From: Rhizobium sp. R634
GTDB taxonomy: Bacteria; Pseudomonadota; Alphaproteobacteria; Rhizobiales; Rhizobiaceae
DNA: 64,000 bases
Direction of reading: 5' to 3'
NCBI RefSeq assembly: GCF_002211305.1
Contig: NZ_LOKW01000025.1
Span: 248,001-312,000 of the forward strand
Both the position numbers and the translations under genes were made by a program. This document shows positions 1 to 8,213 of the stretch, piece by piece; the first letter of the stretch is position 1, and each line of letters opens with the position of its first letter. Below the pieces are notes generated by a model that searched no databases, was not told the DNA's origin, and worked only from the letters and a program-made list of their open reading frames with translations.

Positions 1-61
1 CTCAGATGTGATCTATATAGATCATCGCAACCTCACTTCCTACCGCCGGGAGGCATACAAA

Positions 62-946
62 ATGACGCGCGAGACATCGGGATCTTCGGCGATGGAGACG
101 TTGCTTTCGACGCTCGATCTGGAGCCGATCGAGGTCGATATCTTCCGCGGCCGCAGTCCGCAGGTCGGCTGGCAGCGGGTCTTCGGCGGCCAGGTGATCG
201 GTCAGGCGCTGATGGCGGCGCAGCGCACCATCGAGGCCGAGCGCTTCGTCCATTCGCTGCATGCCTATTTCATGCGCCCCGGTGATCCCTCGGTGCCGAT
301 CATCTATCAGGTCGAGCGCATCCGCGACGGATCGAGCTTCAATACCCGGCGTGTCGTGGCGATCCAGCACGGCAAGGCGATCTTCGCGCTGTCGGCCTCC
401 TTCCAGGGAGAGGAGCCGGGCTTCGAGCACCAGATCGTCATGCCCGAGGTGGCGATGCCGGAGACGCTGCTCGGCGAGCAGCAGATCAAGGAGCAGTATC
501 TCGCGCACGCGCCGGAAGCGATCCGCAAATACTGGCAGCGCGAGCGGCCGATCGAGATCCGTCCGGTTTCGCTGACACATTATTTTTCCGACAAGAAACT
601 CGACCCGAAGCAGGACGTCTGGGTGCGCGCCACAGGCCCGGTCCCCGACGACCGACTCTATCAGGCTGCGGTGCTCGCCTATCTCTCCGACATGACGCTG
701 CTCGATACCTCGCTTTATGCACATGGCAAATCCATTTTCGATCAGAGCCTGCAAGTGGCAAGCCTCGACCATTCCATGTGGTTCCACAGACCCTGCAAAC
801 TCGACGACTGGCTGCTCTATACGCAGGACAGTCCCTCGGCCTCGGGCGCCAGGGGCCTGACTCGCGGCAGCCTTTTTACCCGCTCGGGCGTGCTGATTGC
901 CTCCGTCGCTCAGGAGGGGCTGATTCGGAAAAAGGCAAATGATTAA
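62..946 (+). CDS. tesB: Acyl-CoA thioesterase II (TesB)
   Basis: A 294-residue cytoplasmic thioesterase that hydrolyses acyl-CoA to free fatty acid and CoA. The length and the two consecutive hot-dog domains match the TesB family. The N-terminal half holds VGWQRVFGGQVIGQAL, and the C-terminal half holds the DHSMWFHRP signature, an AYLSDM segment carrying the likely catalytic Asp, and SVAQEGL with the likely catalytic Gln. The ATG at 62 has GGGAGG eight bases upstream. A longer GTG-start reading from position 8 has no such site. It is followed by the glnK promoter region and appears monocistronic. Substrate chain length cannot be read from sequence. Confidence 0.93.
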   Translation: MTRETSGSSAMETLLSTLDLEPIEVDIFRGRSPQVGWQRVFGGQVIGQALMAAQRTIEAERFVHSLHAYFMRPGDPSVPIIYQVERIRDGSSFNTRRVVAIQHGKAIFALSASFQGEEPGFEHQIVMPEVAMPETLLGEQQIKEQYLAHAPEAIRKYWQRERPIEIRPVSLTHYFSDKKLDPKQDVWVRATGPVPDDRLYQAAVLAYLSDMTLLDTSLYAHGKSIFDQSLQVASLDHSMWFHRPCKLDDWLLYTQDSPSASGARGLTRGSLFTRSGVLIASVAQEGLIRKKAND

Positions 947-969
947 ATAGCGTGCATATTTAGAAATTT

Positions 970-986
970 GCGCATTATTTGTGCGC
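970..986. promoter_or_regulatory. Inverted repeat upstream of the glnK promoter
   Basis: GCGCA (970-974) and TGCGC (982-986) form a perfect 5-bp inverted repeat with a 7-base AT-rich centre, about 85 bases upstream of the -24 element. The location suits an enhancer site for an activator such as NtrC. The half-site spacing does not match the usual NtrC consensus exactly, so the assignment is weak. Confidence 0.3.
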
Positions 987-1068
987 TTATCGGCCAATCA
1001 TTTGCCTGTTTATTGGCACTGTTTCACAAATTCTTTATATTTCAATAAGTTACGCCACGTCTCGAATC

Positions 1069-1084
1069 TGGCACGCCCTTTGAA
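1069..1084 (+). promoter_or_regulatory. Candidate sigma-54 promoter of glnK-amtB
   Basis: TGGCACG at 1069-1075, four bases, then TTGAA at 1080-1084. This matches the -24 half of the RpoN consensus exactly and most of the -12 half, though the usual GC of the -12 element is GA here. It lies 85 bases upstream of the glnK start. glnK-amtB operons are classically NtrC/RpoN controlled, which supports the call. Confidence 0.6.
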
Positions 1085-1168
1085 TGTCTATCGCCGGTCG
1101 CTGTTCAGGAACGTCAGCGGCAAGGAGAGTCGGCTCCGCGCCGAGGATAACGAAGGATGGGAAACCAG

Positions 1169-1507
1169 ATGAAAATTGTGATGGCTATTATCAAGCCGTT
1201 TAAGCTCGATGAGGTCCGCGAAGCGCTTACGGCGATCGGCATTCAGGGCCTGACCGTGACCGAAGTGAAGGGCTACGGGCGCCAGAAGGGGCATACCGAA
1301 ATTTACCGCGGCACCGAATATGCGGTCAGCTTCCTGCCGAAGCTCAAGATCGAAATCGCCGTTGCATCCGAACTCGTCGATCGGGCTGTCGAAGCCATCG
1401 CGGCGTCGGCCAAGACCGGCCAGATCGGTGACGGCAAGATTTTCGTCTATTCGATCGACCATGCCGTGCGCATCCGTACGGGCGAAACCGATTCAGAAGC
1501 GCTGTAA
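1169..1507 (+). CDS. glnK: P-II nitrogen regulatory protein GlnK
   Basis: A 112-residue PII signalling protein that binds ATP/ADP and 2-oxoglutarate and gates the AmtB channel in the inner membrane according to nitrogen status. The protein starts MKIVMAIIKPFKLDEV, and with the ATG at 1169 the uridylylated T-loop tyrosine falls at Y51 (YRGTEY), the family position. That fixes the start here instead of at the in-frame ATG at 1157, and GGATGG lies just upstream. The C-terminal GDGKIFVYSIDHAVRIRTGE is typical. It is co-transcribed with amtB, whose start is 28 bases downstream. Pairing with amtB argues for GlnK over GlnB. Confidence 0.96.
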   Translation: MKIVMAIIKPFKLDEVREALTAIGIQGLTVTEVKGYGRQKGHTEIYRGTEYAVSFLPKLKIEIAVASELVDRAVEAIAASAKTGQIGDGKIFVYSIDHAVRIRTGETDSEAL

Positions 1508-1535
1508 AGAACGGCAGACCAAGGAGCTTTTTTCA

Positions 1536-2960
1536 ATGTCGATCTCGAAGTTTTCCTCCACCTTTGCGCGGGTTTGCGCAGCAACGGCTGCGCTTCTCGC
1601 GCCGGCCGTCGCTTTTGCCCAGGAGGCTGCGCCTGCCGCTGCTGCCGCCGCTGCTCCTGCTCTGACGATGGAGAAGGGTGACAATACCTGGATGCTCGTC
1701 TCCTCGGCGCTCGTCCTTCTGATGACCATTCCGGGCCTCGCGCTCTTCTACGGCGGCCTCGTGCGCGCCAAGAACATGCTCTCCGTGCTGATGCAGGTTT
1801 TCATGATCACCGCCGTCGTGGCGCTGATCTGGGTGACCTACGGCTATTCGCTCGCCTTCACCGACGGCGGCTCGCTGAACAGCTTCATCGGCGGCTTCTC
1901 CAAGGCGTTCCTCGCCGGCGTCAACCCGTCGTCGCTCGTCGAGACTTTCTCGAAGGGTGTCGCCATCCCTGAATACACCTTCATCGTCTTCCAGATGACC
2001 TTCGCCTGCATCACGCCCGGCCTCATCGTCGGCGCATTCGCCGAGCGCATCAAGTTCTCGGCCGTCATGCTCTTCGTCGTGCTGTGGGTGACCTTCATCT
2101 ACTTCCCGATGGCGCACATGGTCTGGTTCTGGGGCGGTCCGAGCTCCTACACCTCGCCGGCCGGCCTGATCTTCTCCTACGGCGCAATCGACTTTGCCGG
2201 CGGTACGGTCGTTCACATCAATGCCGGTATTGCAGGCCTCGTCGGCGCGATCATGCTCGGCAAGCGCACCGGCTACAAGAAGGAGATCATGGCTCCGCAT
2301 TCGATGACGCTCACCATGGTCGGCGCATCGCTGCTGTGGGTCGGCTGGTTCGGCTTCAACGCCGGCTCCAACCTCGAGGCCAACGGCTACGCATCGCTTG
2401 CCATGATCAACACCTTCGTCGCGACGGCTGCGGCCGCCGTTTCCTGGTGCATCGTTGAAAGCCTCGCCCGCGGCAAGGCTTCCATGCTCGGCGGTGCTTC
2501 GGGCGCTGTCGCCGGTCTCGTCGCCGTTACCCCGGCGGCAGGCTTTGCCGGCCCGATGGGTTCGATCGTTCTCGGCCTCGTCGTCTCGCCGGTCTGCTAC
2601 TTCTTCGTCGACGTCGTGAAGAACAAGTTCAACTACGACGACAGCCTCGACGTCTTCGGCGTCCATTGCGTCGGCGGCATCATCGGCGCTCTCGGCACCG
2701 GCATTCTCGTCAATCCGGCGCTCGGCGGCGCTGGCATCGTCGATTATTCGACGCCCGATTTCGCAGCCACCTATGCCGGCACGGCAACCCAGGTCTGGAA
2801 CCAGGCCAAGGGCGTGCTGACGACGCTGCTGTGGTCGGGCATCGGTTCGGCGATCCTCTACAAGATCGTCGACGTCGTCATCGGCCTGCGCGTGAGCGTC
2901 GAAGCCGAGCGCGAAGGTCTCGACCTTTCGACCCACGGCGAAGCCGCTTACCACTCCTAA
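1536..2960 (+). CDS. amtB: Ammonium transporter AmtB
   Basis: A 474-residue inner-membrane ammonium channel. A cleavable signal peptide (about residues 1-29, ending AVAFAQ) and an Ala-rich stretch precede about eleven membrane helices. The twin pore histidines are visible at H227 (VVHINAG) and H377 (GVHCVGG), and the family signatures WVGWFGFNAGS and DVFGVHCVGG are intact. AAGGAG at 1521-1526 supports the ATG at 1536. Second gene of the glnK operon, so expected to be expressed under nitrogen limitation from the upstream RpoN-type promoter and closed by GlnK under nitrogen excess. Confidence 0.97.
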   Translation: MSISKFSSTFARVCAATAALLAPAVAFAQEAAPAAAAAAAPALTMEKGDNTWMLVSSALVLLMTIPGLALFYGGLVRAKNMLSVLMQVFMITAVVALIWVTYGYSLAFTDGGSLNSFIGGFSKAFLAGVNPSSLVETFSKGVAIPEYTFIVFQMTFACITPGLIVGAFAERIKFSAVMLFVVLWVTFIYFPMAHMVWFWGGPSSYTSPAGLIFSYGAIDFAGGTVVHINAGIAGLVGAIMLGKRTGYKKEIMAPHSMTLTMVGASLLWVGWFGFNAGSNLEANGYASLAMINTFVATAAAAVSWCIVESLARGKASMLGGASGAVAGLVAVTPAAGFAGPMGSIVLGLVVSPVCYFFVDVVKNKFNYDDSLDVFGVHCVGGIIGALGTGILVNPALGGAGIVDYSTPDFAATYAGTATQVWNQAKGVLTTLLWSGIGSAILYKIVDVVIGLRVSVEAEREGLDLSTHGEAAYHS

Positions 2961-2970
2961 TACGAGCTTC

Positions 2971-2990
2971 GGGCGCCCTGCAGGGCGCCC
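2971..2990. repeat. Perfect 20-bp palindrome after amtB
   Basis: GGGCGCCCTG followed directly by its reverse complement CAGGGCGCCC, ten bases past the amtB stop. No T-run follows on the plus strand, so it may act as a transcript-stabilising hairpin or part of a composite terminator with the stem at 3063. Confidence 0.5.
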
Positions 2991-3016
2991 TCCACAGCCC
3001 GTCGCGGCCTATCTAG

Positions 3017-3045
3017 AGCTTTTCTGGGTTAGACCCGGAAAAGCT
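3017..3045. repeat. Palindromic repeat, possibly RIME-like
   Basis: AGCTTTTC...GAAAAGCT arms with a TGGGT/ACCCG extension and a three-base TAG centre form an almost perfect 29-bp inverted repeat. The AGCTTTTC-type ends resemble dispersed intergenic palindromes of rhizobia. That resemblance is from memory, and the copy number is untested. Confidence 0.45.
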
Positions 3046-3062
3046 GTCATAGACCGCATTTG

Positions 3063-3092
3063 GCCCGAACCCTCCAAGGTTCGGGCTTTTTT
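3063..3092 (+). terminator. Rho-independent terminator of glnK-amtB
   Basis: GCCCGAACC (3063-3071), a 6-base loop, GGTTCGGGC (3078-3086), then six T. A textbook intrinsic terminator between amtB and ftsK. Confidence 0.9.
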
Positions 3093-3230
3093 CTTTTTGT
3101 CGGCCGGAATGCGCTTCCGGACATGCATGGTTAACATCGCTTTAACCGGGCTCTGATTAGGTGGAGCGGACGCATTTTGGCATGGCGAGTTTCGTGATTC
3201 GCGTGCCCAGGCATTGGACGGGTTAGACAT

Positions 3231-5912
3231 ATGGCAAGAAGCACGTCGCCGGTAATGGATGGCCGTCCGGATCGGTTCTCCTTCTCGGCATTCATGCTGC
3301 GGCAGATCCAGGCGCTGATCGGCTTTGCGATCTTTCTGCTCCTGGCGTTCGGCGTCGCGGCGCTGGCGACATGGAACGTCGCCGATCCCAGCTACTCCTA
3401 TGCCACCGCCAATCTGCCGACGAATATCCTCGGTTACAGCGGGGCTGCGTTCGCCGATATCGTCATGCAGTTCCTGGGGTTGGCCAGCGTCGTTTCGATG
3501 CTGCCGGTCGTCGCCTGGGCGCTGGCGCTGATCTCGGGCCGCCGCTTCAGCCGCATTCCTGCCCGGGCCGGCGCCTGGCTTGCCGGCTCGGTGCTTTCCT
3601 CCGCCGTCATCGGCTGTTTTCCGCCGCCGCTCACCTGGCCGATCCCGAACGGTATCGGCGGCGTCGTCGGCGACATGATCCTGCGCTTTCCCGCGCTCTT
3701 CGTCGGCGCTTATCCCACAGGCACTTTCGCCATGGTCGTCGGCTGCATCTTCGCCCTGCCGACCGCGTGGATGATGCTGTTTGCATCAGGCCTCGTCGGC
3801 CGCAGCGATGCCGAGGACGAAGAAATCGAAGAGGATTATGCCAATACAGCGAGCAAGGCCCGCGTGGTCGGCGACGAGGACGAGGAGGACGAATCCCGCT
3901 GGGTCGCTTTCAGCGGTGCCGTGACGCATGCCTGGTATATGAGCCACGGCCGTCTGCGCCGAATCTTCGGCATGGGACCGCGCAAGCGCCGCCAGGGCGA
4001 TTTCGAATCGCCTTACGATTTCAACGATGACGAGTTCGGCACGCTCAATGAGCCAGTCCGCGCCAAGGCGCCGGCTGGGCGCGGCGAACGCATGGAACCG
4101 TCGATGGAGCCATCGATGGGGGCAAGGGCGGCTTCGCCGCGGCGCGTCGTCTCCGCGCCGTCGCTTTCCGTCAACGACGATGATGACGACGATCTGCCCT
4201 TCGATGCCGACATGCCGCCGCGCCCGGCCGATATCCTGCCCGACGACGATGACGACGACTGGATGATCCGTGCCCCGGCAAAGGTTGCCGACAAGCCTGA
4301 GCCGCGCGTCGTTCCCGCGAGCGCGCGTCCGAAGCCCAGTGCCCGTGTCGAGCGGGAAGCACAGGGTTCGTTCATCCGTCCCGAAGGTTTCCAGCTTCCG
4401 TCGATGCACCTGCTCGCCGAGCCGAAGAACGTGGTGCGCGATTCGACGCTTTCGGCCGACGCGCTGGAGCAGAATGCCCGCATGCTGGAAGGCGTGCTCG
4501 AGGATTTCGGCGTCAAGGGCGAGATCATCCATGTCCGTCCCGGCCCGGTGGTCACCCTCTACGAACTGGAGCCGGCGCCCGGCATCAAATCGTCGCGCGT
4601 CATCGGCCTTGCCGACGATATCGCCCGCTCGATGAGCGCGATCGCCGCCCGCGTCGCCGTCGTGCCGGGCCGCAACGCGATCGGCATCGAGCTGCCGAAC
4701 CAGACGCGCGAGACCGTCTACCTGCGCGAACTCATCGCATCGCGCGATTTCGAGGGCAGCAAGGCGAAGCTCGCCATGGCGCTCGGCAAGACGATCGGCG
4801 GCGAAGCCGTCATCGCCGATCTCGCCAAGATGCCGCACCTGCTCGTCGCCGGCACGACCGGCTCGGGCAAATCGGTCGCCATCAACACGATGATCCTGTC
4901 GCTGCTCTATCGCATGACGCCGGAGCAGTGCCGCCTGATCATGATCGATCCGAAGATGCTCGAACTTTCCGTCTATGACGGCATTCCGCATCTGCTCTCG
5001 CCTGTCGTTACCGATCCGAAGAAAGCCGTCGTCGCACTGAAATGGACGGTGCGCGAGATGGAAGAGCGCTACAAGAAAATGTCGAAGATCGGCGTGCGCA
5101 ACATCGACGGCTTCAATACCCGCGTCGAGCAGGCTCTGTCGAAGGGCGAAGTGATCTCGCGCACGGTGCAGACGGGTTTCGATCGTCACACCGGCGAGGC
5201 AATGTACGAGACCGAAGAGTTCGACTTGAAGCCGATGCCCTATATCGTCGTCATCATCGACGAGATGGCCGACCTGATGATGGTCGCCGGCAAGGATATC
5301 GAAGGCGCCGTCCAACGTCTGGCGCAGATGGCGCGCGCCGCCGGCATCCACGTGATCATGGCGACGCAGCGCCCCTCGGTCGACGTCATCACCGGCACGA
5401 TCAAGGCGAACTTCCCGACCCGCATCTCCTTCCAGGTCACCTCGAAGATCGACAGCCGCACCATCCTTGGCGAACAGGGCGCCGAACAGCTGCTCGGCAT
5501 GGGCGACATGCTCTACATGGCGGGCGGCGGGCGTATCCAGCGCGTACACGGCCCCTTCGTCTCGGATGTCGAGGTGGAAGAGATCGTCTCCTATCTGAAG
5601 ACGCAGGGCGCGCCGCAATATCTCGACGCCATCACCGCCGATGAGGACGAGGACGGCGATTACGGTGGCGGCGGCCCGGCCGGCACGTCGAACCTTTCGG
5701 ATTCGGAAGATCCCTACGATCAGGCCGTCGCCATCGTGCTGCGCGACGGCAAGGCTTCGACCTCCTATGTCCAGCGCCGGCTCGGCATCGGCTACAACCG
5801 CGCCGCTTCGCTGATCGAGCGGATGGAGAAGGAAGGCATCATCGGCCCCGCCAACCATGCCGGCAAGCGAGAAATTCTCGTTCCGACCGAGGCGGACATC
5901 CTCGACCGCTGA
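3231..5912 (+). CDS. ftsK: DNA translocase FtsK
   Basis: An 893-residue septal DNA pump that clears chromosome termini and activates XerCD recombination. About four N-terminal membrane helices (residues 20-190) are followed by a long acidic linker (about 195-380) with several Asp runs, then the RecA-like motor. Walker A GTTGSGKS starts at residue 541 and Walker B VVIIDEMADL near residue 672. The C-terminal gamma winged-helix domain, which reads KOPS sites, ends the protein (SYVQRRLGIGYNRAASLIERM). The length suits alphaproteobacterial FtsK. It stands alone, 150 bases past the amtB terminator, and is likely expressed separately. Confidence 0.96.
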   Translation: MARSTSPVMDGRPDRFSFSAFMLRQIQALIGFAIFLLLAFGVAALATWNVADPSYSYATANLPTNILGYSGAAFADIVMQFLGLASVVSMLPVVAWALALISGRRFSRIPARAGAWLAGSVLSSAVIGCFPPPLTWPIPNGIGGVVGDMILRFPALFVGAYPTGTFAMVVGCIFALPTAWMMLFASGLVGRSDAEDEEIEEDYANTASKARVVGDEDEEDESRWVAFSGAVTHAWYMSHGRLRRIFGMGPRKRRQGDFESPYDFNDDEFGTLNEPVRAKAPAGRGERMEPSMEPSMGARAASPRRVVSAPSLSVNDDDDDDLPFDADMPPRPADILPDDDDDDWMIRAPAKVADKPEPRVVPASARPKPSARVEREAQGSFIRPEGFQLPSMHLLAEPKNVVRDSTLSADALEQNARMLEGVLEDFGVKGEIIHVRPGPVVTLYELEPAPGIKSSRVIGLADDIARSMSAIAARVAVVPGRNAIGIELPNQTRETVYLRELIASRDFEGSKAKLAMALGKTIGGEAVIADLAKMPHLLVAGTTGSGKSVAINTMILSLLYRMTPEQCRLIMIDPKMLELSVYDGIPHLLSPVVTDPKKAVVALKWTVREMEERYKKMSKIGVRNIDGFNTRVEQALSKGEVISRTVQTGFDRHTGEAMYETEEFDLKPMPYIVVIIDEMADLMMVAGKDIEGAVQRLAQMARAAGIHVIMATQRPSVDVITGTIKANFPTRISFQVTSKIDSRTILGEQGAEQLLGMGDMLYMAGGGRIQRVHGPFVSDVEVEEIVSYLKTQGAPQYLDAITADEDEDGDYGGGGPAGTSNLSDSEDPYDQAVAIVLRDGKASTSYVQRRLGIGYNRAASLIERMEKEGIIGPANHAGKREILVPTEADILDR

Positions 5913-5963
5913 AATAACAGCCATATATTTCCCATGCGAGCGTTTTCGCGGGGAGCTGATAGC

Positions 5964-6041
5964 ATGGAAGCCATCGCTTCTCGCGGGGATGATCGCGGCG
6001 CCTTGAAGACGCCGCCATTCGGCGGCATGCAGATCGCATAA
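5964..6041 (+). CDS. Possible 25-codon small ORF upstream of lolA
   Basis: An ATG at 5964 is preceded by GGGGAG (5950-5955) at good spacing and opens a 25-residue frame (starts MEAIASRGDD, ends GGMQIA) whose TAA ends 11 bases before the lolA ATG. The lolA ribosome site lies in that gap. It may be a translated leader coupled to lolA, or chance. No family is recognised and there is no comparative evidence. Confidence 0.25.
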   Translation: MEAIASRGDDRGALKTPPFGGMQIA

Positions 6042-6052
6042 AGGAGATTTAG

Positions 6053-6718
6053 ATGAGTAACTCCGATTCCTTCCTCTCCGGCCTGACGACGCGCCGCGAA
6101 TTCCTGGGCGCCTTTGCCGTAGCTGCCGTGGCGAGCACCATTCCCCTGGGCGCCCTTGCGCAGGCGGCGGCCCCGGCTTCCGGCACCGCGCAGGCGATCG
6201 CCGACCATTTCTCCGGCGTCACGACGATGCAGGGGGAATTCGTGCAGTTCGGCCCGCGCGGCGAGCAGACCGGCGGCAAGTTCTTCATCCAGCGTCCCGG
6301 CAAGCTGCGCTTCAACTATGACGACCCATCGCCGATGCGGGTGATCGCAGACGGCAAGAATGTCGCCATCGGCAATATGAAGCTCAAGACCTGGGACCTC
6401 TATCCGCTCTCCAAGACGCCGCTCAGCCTGCTGCTGGCGCAGCGGATCGACCTGTCGGCCGGCATGGTGAAGGGTGTGAAGGAGGAGTCGGATCTGACGA
6501 CGATCGCGCTCGGCAACAATACGGTGTTCGGAAATTCGACCATCACCATGATGTTCGACCCGAAGACCTATGACCTGCGCCAGTGGACGATCACCGACAA
6601 CCAGGGCAAGGACACGTCGGTGATGATCTTCAACGTCAAGACAGGCGTGCAGTTCGACGACCGCGTCTTCCGGGTGCCTTATGAAAGCATTCCGGGCACG
6701 GCAGCCTCGCGCGACTGA
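6053..6718 (+). CDS. lolA: LolA-type outer-membrane lipoprotein carrier
   Basis: A 221-residue periplasmic chaperone that ferries lipoproteins from LolCDE to the outer membrane. The LolA fold is suggested by the early MQGEFVQFGPRGEQTGGKFFIQRPGKLRF region and the later LRQWTITDNQG strand. The N-terminus is unusual: TTRREFLGAF around R14-R15 is a twin-arginine motif followed by a hydrophobic stretch ending near ALAQAA, so export may be by Tat and not Sec. AAGGAG at 6041-6046 supports the start. It sits between ftsK and xthA. Sequence divergence from enterobacterial LolA is expected in this class. Confidence 0.88.
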   Translation: MSNSDSFLSGLTTRREFLGAFAVAAVASTIPLGALAQAAAPASGTAQAIADHFSGVTTMQGEFVQFGPRGEQTGGKFFIQRPGKLRFNYDDPSPMRVIADGKNVAIGNMKLKTWDLYPLSKTPLSLLLAQRIDLSAGMVKGVKEESDLTTIALGNNTVFGNSTITMMFDPKTYDLRQWTITDNQGKDTSVMIFNVKTGVQFDDRVFRVPYESIPGTAASRD

Positions 6719-6842
6719 CGGTTTTCGGTTGATCGCCTCAGGCTTTTGCACGCGGCCGGTTCCCTCCCGTCCGCCTTTGTTCTAAAGCCCTTTCATGAGA
6801 GCACGCCGCCTCGAAACCCGGCGTGCGGGAAAGGGCGTGGGC

Positions 6843-7646
6843 ATGGGCTTTTCGATCACCACCTGGAACATCAACTCGGTGCGGCTGCGCATGCCGATCG
6901 TCGAGCAGCTTGTTCTCAAGCACAGGCCTGACATTCTCTGCCTGCAGGAAACCAAGGTGCCGAACGAGCTCTTCCCGGCAGCACCCTTGCGGGCCATGGG
7001 CTACGACCACATCATCATCCACGGCCAGAAGGGTTATCATGGTGTGGCGATCGCCTCGCGCATTCCGCTGACGGAGGATCACCGGCAGGATTATTGCGGC
7101 GTCGGCGATGCCCGCCACATATCGGCGATCTTCGAGCGCGGCAATCGCCGCGTCCGGCTGCACAATTTCTATGTGCCTGCCGGCGGCGACGAGCCGGACC
7201 GCACGATCAACCCGAAATTCGGCCACAAGCTCGATTTCATCGAGGAGATGAAGCAGCTGAAAGCCAATGGCGAGACCAACACCTCCGCCATTCTCGTCGG
7301 TGACCTCAATATCGCGCCGCTGGAACACGACGTCTGGTCGCACAAGCAGCTCTTGAAGATCGTCAGCCATACGCCCATCGAAACGGACGGGCTGCTGGAG
7401 GTGATGAAGCGCGGCGGCTGGCTCGATCTCATGCGTCATCACGTGCCGGCCAGCGAAAAGCTCTACACCTGGTGGAGCTATCGCGCCAAGGATTGGGAAG
7501 CTGCCGACCGCGGCCGCCGTCTCGACCACATCTGGTCGTCCTCCGATCTCGGGCCGCATCTCAAGCGGATCGAGATCCTGAAGGAGGCGCGCGGCTGGGA
7601 CCGGCCTTCGGACCATGTGCCGGTGACGGCGCATTTCGATTTCTGA
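6843..7646 (+). CDS. xthA: Exodeoxyribonuclease III
   Basis: A 267-residue AP endonuclease / 3'-5' exonuclease for base-excision repair. The full endonuclease/exonuclease/phosphatase fold is present: TTWNINSVRLR, CLQETK with the metal-binding Glu, GDLNIAP with catalytic Asp and Asn, RRLDHIW, and the terminal SDHVPV with the catalytic His. I chose the ATG at 6843, which has a GGGAAAGGG stretch upstream and gives the usual MGFSITTWN start, over a longer reading from 6795 that adds an Arg-rich tail. It converges on the cyclic-nucleotide-binding gene with six bases between stop codons. Confidence 0.95.
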   Translation: MGFSITTWNINSVRLRMPIVEQLVLKHRPDILCLQETKVPNELFPAAPLRAMGYDHIIIHGQKGYHGVAIASRIPLTEDHRQDYCGVGDARHISAIFERGNRRVRLHNFYVPAGGDEPDRTINPKFGHKLDFIEEMKQLKANGETNTSAILVGDLNIAPLEHDVWSHKQLLKIVSHTPIETDGLLEVMKRGGWLDLMRHHVPASEKLYTWWSYRAKDWEAADRGRRLDHIWSSSDLGPHLKRIEILKEARGWDRPSDHVPVTAHFDF

Positions 7647-7652
7647 TAGCGA

Positions 7653-8108
7653 TCAGCTGAAGCGGTGGAACTGGCTTGCGGCCTTGGCCGCAAGTTCGGC
7701 GAGGTTGTCGCGGATGCGGTTTTCGATCAGGCGTGCCGCGTCGGGATATTCTTCCAGAAGCCGGTGGAAGAGGGCGCGGGTGATGCGGATGATGCTGGTG
7801 TCTTCGCGCGCGATCGCGGTGAACTTGCGCTCCACCAGCGTGACCAGTGCAAGCTCCGAAATCAGTGTTCCCGGGCCGGCGACGGCCTCGGCCCGCTGCA
7901 TGCCGTCGCTGCTCGTCGTGCTCAGCTCCAGGCTCCCGCTGAGGACGACATAGGCGCTCTCGGCCGGCGAGCCCTGGCGAAACAGCAACTGGCCGGCGGC
8001 AATCACGCGGCGGTCGGCACCGAAGGCGATCAGCCGCAGCTGGTCCTCGCTCATGTCCTTGAACAGCGGAAGCTGAGAGAGCAGATGAATGTCGTCGGTC
8101 AGCGCCAT
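7653..8108 (-). CDS. Stand-alone cyclic nucleotide-binding domain protein
   Basis: A 151-residue protein consisting almost only of a CRP/FNR-type cNMP-binding beta-roll (residues about 12-130: LPLFKDMSEDQLRLIA, FRQGSPAESAYVVLSGSLEL, GTLISELALV). It ends after one alpha-helix (LLEEYPDAARLIENRIRDNLAEL) and has no DNA-binding helix-turn-helix, so it is unlikely to be a direct transcription factor. It probably senses a nucleotide or acts through a partner. It lies downstream of the response regulator on the same strand, with a 102-bp gap that holds a palindromic repeat. The ligand is unknown. Confidence 0.85.
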   Translation of the reverse strand: MALTDDIHLLSQLPLFKDMSEDQLRLIAFGADRRVIAAGQLLFRQGSPAESAYVVLSGSLELSTTSSDGMQRAEAVAGPGTLISELALVTLVERKFTAIAREDTSIIRITRALFHRLLEEYPDAARLIENRIRDNLAELAAKAASQFHRFS

Positions 8109-8123
8109 TGGGGCTTTTCGCCT

Positions 8124-8213
8124 TAGAGCAATTCCAGCAAAAGCGCGGAACAGTTTCGCGTGAAAACAAAGAGATAGAGCATTTCCGTCAATCGGAGAAC
8201 CGGAAATGCTCTA
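8124..8213. repeat. Rhizobial-type palindromic element (RIME-like)
   Basis: Begins TAGAGCAATTCC and ends with a strong inverted repeat, TAGAGCATTTCCG (8175-8187) and CGGAAATGCTCTA (8201-8213). The right arm contains the stop codon of the response-regulator gene (8211-8213). The TAGAGCA-TTTCC arms match my memory of dispersed Rhizobium intergenic mosaic elements. The family is not verified here. Confidence 0.6.

Noticed and set aside
970..986. The glnK upstream inverted repeat as a proven NtrC site
   Set aside because: Half-site spacing does not match the consensus exactly; kept only as a low-confidence site.
3786..5924. 712-codon minus-strand frame opposite ftsK, and a 695-codon frame opposite the M3 peptidase gene (54045-56132)
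   Set aside because: Both are shadows of well-supported genes with no coherent domains or ribosome sites.
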